Below the pieces are notes generated by a model. The model did not search any database. It was not told the origin of the DNA and was given only the letters and a program-made list of their open reading frames with translations. The position numbers were made by a program, and so were the translations under genes. From assembly GCA_036768485.1 (NCBI GenBank), contig JAVLUZ010000600.1:247007-311006 (forward strand): a DNA stretch of 64,000 bases. The letters are read 5' to 3'. Positions within the stretch are counted from its first letter, which is position 1, and each line of letters opens with the position of its first letter. This document shows, one piece after another, positions 58,189 to 64,000 of this stretch. Source of the DNA: Mermis nigrescens. Lineage: Eukaryota > Nematoda > Enoplea > Mermithida > Mermithidae.

Positions 58189-58416
58189 AGCTGCTGCGTC
58201 GATTCATTTACCCAATAAAAAAGTCAAATCGGCACCGACAACTTGCTCAAAAAAGCTTCCTAAGCAGCCGAAATACTTTAGCGGGGACATGCACGATTTG
58301 GAGCCCGGCGAGGTGCCCAATCCAAATTATGTGCCCCCACCGCCGGCCTCAGTTCGCCCGGTCTATTGTTCCGTTTATCCATGCGAGCAGTCTCTGTTAA
58401 ATGTGCCTTTTTGCCT
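58189..58416 (+). CDS. Putative host exon, proline-rich
   Basis: 228 bp, bounded by a CGGTTTCAG acceptor (ending 58188) and a strong GTGAGT donor (58417). The frame fitting both ends reads a Lys-rich start, then YFSGDMHDLEPGEVPNPN and YVPPPPASVRPVYCSVYPCE. Both introns would be phase 2, matching the exon candidate upstream. Another ORF on the minus strand (58016-58207, Arg/Ser-rich) overlaps its first bases and cannot be excluded. Function unknown. Confidence 0.5.
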
Positions 58417-58642
58417 GTGAGTCTTATGAAAGATTCCAAGGCTAACCTAAAATTAAACCTAAAAATCAGAATTTCCTATATGAACATTATCGAGGGATGA
58501 CACGGTTATGTACGTATGAGTGATATCCTGATGCTAGATTAGCATGTTATATAATGCACTATTTTCCTGCGAAAGGACAATTTTATTTGTTTTCAAGTAG
58601 TGCCACACAAGGGCATAGGGAGGGGCGATAGGGGGATATTGT

Positions 58643-58891
58643 CATACGTAGGCGTGAGCAGCATCAAAATTTTAGGGGGCTCTATCAAAGGTCAAAAATT
58701 GGTGTTAAAAATGGTGGTACGGCGAAGAAGCGCCATTTTTCAAATTTTCTCATCAAGCACTGTCCATTGACATAAAAAAATTGCCAAAAAACGAAAAATT
58801 TTTGAGATTTGAATTCTGGGGGTATTTTGGTTTTCAGGGGGGTATTGAAACCTCTGGGGGTGCATACCTCAAACCCCAATGCCCACGTGTG
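58643..58891 (-). mobile_element. Family A MITE, diverged copy A8
   Basis: Ends CATACGTAGGCG and the complement of CACACGTGGGCA, with the CATCAAGCACTGTCCATTG core. Flanks GATATTGT and AATATAAT agree at only 5 of 8, so the duplication is uncertain. Confidence 0.7.
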
Positions 58892-59164
58892 AATATAATC
58901 CCTTCCTCCGATTTTGAAAAACCAAGTACTGTCAGGCAATTTTGATGAAACTGGTTGCTGCTGGGAAAATGTTGAGTTTACAATGGAAGAATACTTTTAA
59001 CTTAAAACAAGTTCAGTCAACCTATTCAGCTTACGACAAAAGTATTAATTTTTCCATTGTCCCACTTGATGCATTGTCTTAAAGAAGTATTTTTTCGAAA
59101 AAATGCGTTCAAGAATTGAATTAATCTGCCATCTGACCTCAAGAGTGATACTTTAATATGCCTG

Positions 59165-59315
59165 CGGGTCACGGATAACAATCTAGTAGTGTGTAAAAAT
59201 GTTTACATTCAATAGAATATCTATACATTATATGTTCAAAAAAATTTTCGCTCGTACAATGACTTTTCTGGAGATGTTTGTACATGTACAAAGAGGCTCG
59301 TACAAAAAACAGCGC
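59165..59315 (+). repeat. Dispersed repeat shared with 54490-54670
   Basis: Contains GCGGGTCACGGATAACAATC, ATTTTCGCTCGTAC and TTTGTACATGTACAAAG. The adjacent 59316-59842 is AT-rich and holds nothing I can support. Confidence 0.65.
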
Positions 59316-59842
59316 TCATCATTATTTTTCTCTCTTTTGTACACGTTTTCCGTATACCCTACTGTATCTAGTCAATTTTCGTCTTTTATTGTTAAAAAAT
59401 TACGACTGTTGTCAATTTAAAAGAAAAATCGATAATTTGGCGAATGTCAGGGTCTCTTATTGCTCCTGCGCGAGGGAACACGTCGAATGAGATGAATTCT
59501 ATTCTTCTTCGATTCGCATTTTGTTTAATTTTAAGTCCACAGTCTGCCTTCATTTTAAAACAATAAAATTGAAAGATATCGCCCGCGCCTAAGTTTTGAT
59601 ACAAATTAAGCTCGGGCCATAAGTTTCGACTAAACTATGCGGAATAATTTCGAAATTGGCTAATCGATTCAAGCTGCGCGCTTCTCTTTTGAACGGAATT
59701 CTCTGTTTATTTGGCGTTCAGCACCGATTTTTATACTTCTTCGCGGAAACATAATGCCGAAGCTTCAATTCGCCTCTGCTCTGGTTCCGTCACTTACGTT
59801 TTCAAATATTTTTGCGTTATATACATACTTGAGGCATGCAGA

Positions 59843-60640
59843 GCATGGGAATCCTGGGGGCACGGTTTTTTTGTATCCGGCAAAGATTTTTCCCGATGTA
59901 CAAACACTTTTCGGGACCGTCTTTGTACATGTACGAAGATTTTTGGGAAGACAAAAACTGCAAAAACGGCCGAAAATTCGCGAAAATTTTTGGCGTTTCG
60001 CGCCAAAATGAGTAATTGTTTGTCCTATATATATCTTTGTAATAGCAGAATCTGCATTTAGAATGCAAAAATGTTGAATTTTTCGGCGCTTCGCGCCGTT
60101 TTGAGACAATTTTTAGTAATTTTGGCGCCAGAATCCCAGAAATTGGCTAAAATGCATTACAAAAGTCGAACAACTCTTTTTTCCACAATAAAATTGCGAC
60201 TGCGCCATATTATAGTACACAAAAATTTGTGTGTACAAAATGTACAAAGACTTTTAAAGGCCATCTTCGTACATGTACAAACGGACCTTGTACAAAAAAA
60301 AACACCTTTTTTGGGCCTAAAAATGGTGAATAAGCGTCAAAAACATAGTTTTTAGGCGTTTCCAACGATACTCTGTCTTTCTAGAGCATAAAAACAAAAA
60401 ATTTCGAAAGAAAGTCGAACAAATTGAACAAAATATAGTGAAAACATAAACACTTACATGGCGCGAAGCGCTGAAAATTGCACTTTTCTGTCTCAATCGA
60501 TAATAGCTAAAAAATGCGTTAAAATGCGTTTTTTCCACAAATTTTTATGAAATTTTCGGAAGCTTCCGAATAATCGTAAAATTTCGAGGGACGGATGAAA
60601 AATTTTTCGAGGAGGGGGGCGGCGGTCTCAAGATCATGTA
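59843..60640 (+). repeat. Family C copy C3, split by a family B MITE
   Basis: Begins CATGGGAATCCTGGGGG, breaks at 59861, and resumes at 60306 with TTTTTTGGGCCTAAAAATGG through a GGCGC-GAA-GCGC hairpin near 60462 and a G-rich end. The order matches C1 and C2. Confidence 0.7.
59861..60305 (+). mobile_element. hAT-type MITE, family B, copy B4
   Basis: 445 bp, starting CACGGTTTTTTTGTATCCGG and ending in GTACAAAAAAAAACAC. It contains the GGCGC-TTC-GCGCC hairpin near 60085 and TTTGTACATGTAC motifs. It splits a family C repeat. No matching 8-bp duplication remains. Confidence 0.8.
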
Positions 60641-60863
60641 TGATGTACTGTCACGTAAATTATTTTCGGGCGTATTTTCGGCCAGTCGTTGGACAATGTG
60701 CTTCTTATTCCGTGTAATGACTGGATCGAAAATTTTGAGAATTAATTGGATTTTTTGGGGCCGTGTGATACACGTATTTTATCAACAAAAAAAGAAAAAA
60801 TGGCTAATAAATGGAAAAAACATTTTTTCCCTTGACAAAATTATCAACTTTTGGTATTTACAG

Positions 60864-60970
60864 AGCGGCTTCGGATATGGAACCTCAATTTTTTACCCAT
60901 ATTACGCATACGGGTCTCTGGCCTCCGGCCAACGTACCCAAAAGTTGCCCCTATCCTTACTTCTATTTAA
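60864..60970 (+). CDS. Putative host exon
   Basis: 107 bp between a GGTATTTACAG acceptor (ending 60863) and a GTACTT donor (60971). Two frames stay open. Read in phase 2 it is Pro/aromatic-rich (WPPANVPKSCPYPYFYL) and follows the exon at 58189-58416 in phase. Read in phase 0 it is Gly/Tyr-rich (GFGYGTSIFYPYYAYGS) and continues in phase into the next exon candidate. No single frame fits both neighbours, so an exon may be missing. Confidence 0.4.
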
Positions 60971-61639
60971 GTACTTAATAGGATTTAATATTATTAGTTT
61001 AAATAATATGTCATATTTAGTATTAATACCGCGATTTGCATACCAATCTTAATATCTTACTCATTTTTCTCAAGCTGTTATTAATTATTGTTCGGCCATG
61101 TATTTTAGTTTTTTCCTTATTTGTTTATTGTTGCGTAATAATTGATGGAAATTTTACCGGTGCATACATATGTTAAATTTTGAATCAGCGATTCAATTTT
61201 GCATCGAATTTGTTATTTTGAATTTGTTTAACTATTTCTTGTTTTTGGTACATTCGTAATTTTTCAAAACATTTTTGATAATTTTGTTGTTAAATTACAT
61301 GAAATATTTCGATTCGATCCACATTGAATCAGTCAGAAACATCGCTTTATTTCTAATGCTGCTCGGACATATTTTGGACAGTTTTATTCGAAGTTAGTCA
61401 TTTTGAGATTTTCATCTTATATTTCAATTTTGATTTTGGGGTTTTTTTCGTGCCCGTCTGATTGCAATTTTGTCATATTTTATTTTGGTGCTTCGCTTTC
61501 TTTTAAATGTTTTTTTTTAAATTATAAATTCTTATTTTATTATAAATAAAAAATATTAATTCATCTTATACTCTTTAAATTATTTTTCTATGCATTTTTG
61601 TAGTATGTTATATTTTTTGCTAAAAATCTTCTTTTTCAG

Positions 61640-61818
61640 CTTCAATTATGCGACGTATCCGGACGGCGACGATTTTGAGCCAGAAAAATCGTCGATCGAT
61701 CTTGAAAATCGCCGAAATTTTCCGTGGTTTTCTTCAAATTCAATTCAGCCAACCAAAACACTCGGCGAATTGTATCGAATCGCTAAAGAAAGTGCTCGCG
61801 AAACCAGCGGCGAACCGT
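61640..61818 (+). CDS. Putative host exon
   Basis: 179 bp after a strong acceptor TTCTTTTTCAG (ending 61639). The favoured frame begins FNYATYPDGDDFEPEK and runs through TKTLGELYRIAKES, with codon bias typical of coding sequence. A donor CCGT|GTAATT follows at 61819; otherwise the frame stops at 61857-61859. The preceding 60971-61639 and following DNA are AT-rich, as expected for introns. Function unknown. Confidence 0.5.
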
Positions 61819-61860
61819 GTAATTATTTATTTATTTTAAATAAATTATTTAAATATTAGC

Positions 61861-61903
61861 AATAACAACAACAACAACAACCAACAACAACAACAACAAC
61901 GAG

Positions 61904-61944
<41 letters not shown>
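61861..61944 (+). repeat. (CAA)n microsatellite
   Basis: About 28 near-perfect AAC/CAA triplets with two interruptions. It lies just beyond the exon candidate, so if the exon read on it would encode a polyGln or polyAsn/Thr run, but stops intervene first. 61945-62318 is AT-rich with nothing else visible. Confidence 0.95.
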
Positions 61945-62326
61945 CTCCTACTAATACGTATATACAACTTTTGAATTCCGATAACAAATCAAAGTAGCGA
62001 TTGAATTTTTTCTTTTTAAATTTTAGTTAACGATAGTATCATACAATATTTAATAATAATTCAAAACATGTGAATGCTCTCTAAATTATTAAGTGTTAAT
62101 CAATTGTTTTTCATTTGATTTCTTTTATACGGGCAACGGAAAGATAGAAGACACGGTAAAATGATGAAAGATAAAAGTGAAAAAAATCGAAGAAATCGAA
62201 AACATGATTTTATGAATAAAAAAAATTAAAAAAGTGAATGATTGAACAAATTAAAAAATTGAAAAAATCGAAACATGAAAAATAATTAGAAAAAAGTTGT
62301 ATTCAGGCAAATACACACATGCACAC

Positions 62327-62744
62327 CACTGTTTTTTTGTATTCGGCAAAGATTTTTCCCGATGTACAAAGACTTTTCGGGACCGTCTTTCTACATGTAC
62401 AACGATTTTCGGGAAGACAAAAAAGGCAAAAAAGAAAACTCAAATAAATTTCCGGAAATGAGTAGTTGTTTGTCCTACATATCTTTAAAATGGCAGAATT
62501 TGCATTTAGAATGGAAAAATGTCAAGTTTTTCGGCGCTTCGCGACAATAGTTAGTAATTTTTGGCCTCAGAAACCCGGAAATTAGCTAAAATACACTACC
62601 AAAGATCGAAAACTGTTTTACCACACTAAAATCGCTACTGTACTGTATTATAGTACACAAAAATTTGTATGTACAAAATGTACAAAGACTTTTGGGGACC
62701 ATCTTTGTAAATGTACGAACGGATCTTGTACAAAAAAAACACTA
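62327..62744 (+). mobile_element. hAT-type MITE, family B, copy B5
   Basis: 418 bp flanked by the exact 8-bp duplication ATGCACAC (62319-62326 and 62745-62752). Ends CACTGTTTTTTTGTA and, in reverse complement, TAGTGTTTTTTTTGTA. This copy gives the clearest boundaries for family B. 62753-63062 shows nothing further. Confidence 0.92.
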
Positions 62745-63070
62745 ATGCACACTGAGGGGGAGGGGGTTGATAGGCCATGCTTGCTCTACCACAGCTTTTG
62801 AAAGGCATACCCCTCAGGTTATTTGCGGACCAAAACCTATGGTTGGAATTATGAAAGAGCGCGAAACGATGCATAGCGGTATAATCTGAAGTATTTTTCC
62901 AGTACTTTTTTATCCATTCATTCATTCAGACACTTTTTGTCCATTGTTCTCTCCATATTTGGTAGTCTAAGGCATTCCATCGTTGTTATTATTTGTTTTT
63001 ATGCAAACTTGGTCACGAATATTCAAGAAGAGTAAAATACAGCGAATTAAGCATTTTTACGGGTTGCGTC

Positions 63071-63315
63071 CATACGTGGGCAGCAAGAAAATTCTTGGGG
63101 GATGCAAGATTTTTTGAAGGTCAAAAAATGGCCTTAAAAATGGCAGTATGGCGATAAAAACATCATTTTTTGACGTTTCTCATCAAGCACTATCCATTGG
63201 CATCAAAAAATTGCGAAAAAAACGAAAAAAATTTTCAAAAATTGAATTCTGTGGGGGGTATTTTGATTTCTGGGGGGGTGCATATCCCCGCCTAAACCCC
63301 CCACGCCCAGGTGTG
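63071..63315 (-). mobile_element. hAT-type MITE, family A, copy A9
   Basis: Flanked by the exact 8-bp duplication GTTGCGTC (63063-63070 and 63316-63323). Ends CATACGTGGGCAG and the complement of CACACCTGGGCG. The right duplication is at once the left duplication of copy A10. Confidence 0.93.
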
Positions 63316-63323
63316 GTTGCGTC

Positions 63324-63565
63324 CATTGGTGGGTGAAACCAAAGTTCTGTGAGGGGTGCAAGATTTTTACAAAGGTCAAAAATGGCCTTAAAATTGATGG
63401 TTTGGCGGAAAAATACCATTTTTCAACGTTTCTTATCGAGTACTATCCATTGGCATCGAAATTGCGAGAAAAATAGAAAAATTTCAAAAAATTGAATTCT
63501 GGGGGGTATTTTGGTTTCTGGAGGGGTGCAGGCAGACCCCCAAACTCCCCCACGCCCAAGGTATG
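63324..63565 (-). mobile_element. hAT-type MITE, family A, copy A10
   Basis: Flanked by GTTGCGTC at 63316-63323 and 63566-63573. It begins CATTGGTGGGTG and is clearly diverged from A9, so it is not a recent tandem duplicate. From 63574 to 64000 I see no gene. Confidence 0.9.
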
Positions 63566-64000
63566 GTTGCGTCGGGGGAAGGGGGGGGTACGGAACGACA
63601 AAAATACATAATAAATCAATATCAACTCGTCATTTTAGCTTTTTTACGTATTCGATCTATGCTTCATCGCTTGGCATGGAATAATTACAAAAAATATTCC
63701 GTAAAATAAAATTTTATGGCTTCAGCCAATTGTGCATTGAGAATGTGTCGGGTTCCAGGGAATTGGAAATTCGAAAAAGTCCGATCCGAACCCCATATCC
63801 CCTACCCCTTTTAATACATTAATTACCATATGGGCGGCGGTTAAATTCTGGGGTACAAAAGTTTTTAAAGTTTAGAAAATTTCCGAGAATTTGTTTCATT
63901 TACAAAAGACAAAATTTGGAGACTAATTTTTTTCAATTCCAAGCTTCTTGCGTAGTCTTTTAGATTCTGGAAGTTCATCCAGCAGACCCCTTCGCTAACG

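Noticed and set aside
59711..60109. Overlapping ORFs on both strands
   Set aside because: They span family B copy B4, and similar frames recur at other family B copies as a by-product of the repeat.

Overview
The window is AT-rich, repeat-packed nuclear DNA from a multicellular animal, most likely an invertebrate. The support is GT-AG-type exon candidates plus piggyBac, hAT-like, Tc1/mariner-like, CR1-like LINE, Penelope-like and Ty3/Gypsy-type elements. I see no bacterial or organellar gene, and I cannot name the species. Almost all protein-like sequence belongs to mobile elements, and most of it is broken.

Layout. 1-2.35 kb: dispersed repeats and a TA-flanked inverted-repeat element carrying a piggyBac-type mini-element. 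2.36-18.67 kb: one minus-strand Ty3/Gypsy LTR retrotransposon with a 4-bp target duplication (CATT). Its downstream (left) LTR is split by a piggyBac element, itself split by a hAT-type MITE, and by a second copy of that MITE. Its internal order, read on the minus strand, is leader ORF - gag - env - protease/RT/RNase H/integrase. The envelope region lies between gag and pol, and its membrane anchor runs in frame into the protease. A GT-AG intron candidate links gag to a second gag exon in matching phase. The copy is recent (nearly identical LTRs) but carries four in-frame stops and three frameshifts.

18.7-30.7 kb: Penelope-like 3' ends with GIY-YIG coding, TA-flanked MITEs (one holding a degenerate tRNA-like sequence), GC-rich palindromic arrays, foldback sequences and a 20-bp tandem array. 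30.7-37.1 kb: a minus-strand CR1-like LINE (zinc-finger/RRM-like ORF1; endonuclease-RT ORF2) interrupted by two hAT-type elements. 38.0-49.7 kb: remains of a second LINE interrupted by five DNA elements. 51.4-64 kb: nested hAT-type MITEs, with exon candidates at 56.5, 58.2, 60.9 and 61.6 kb that may be pieces of one plus-strand host gene with MITE-filled introns.

Many element boundaries could be set exactly from target-site duplications (8 bp, TTAA, TA or 4 bp), so the order of insertion can be read off. The most unusual object is the gag-env-pol retroelement. Other unexplained signals are a GGCGC-TTC-GCGCC hairpin shared by unrelated repeats, the palindrome TTTGTACATGTACAAA, and several hAT-type elements whose ends are each packed with a different short GC-rich array.
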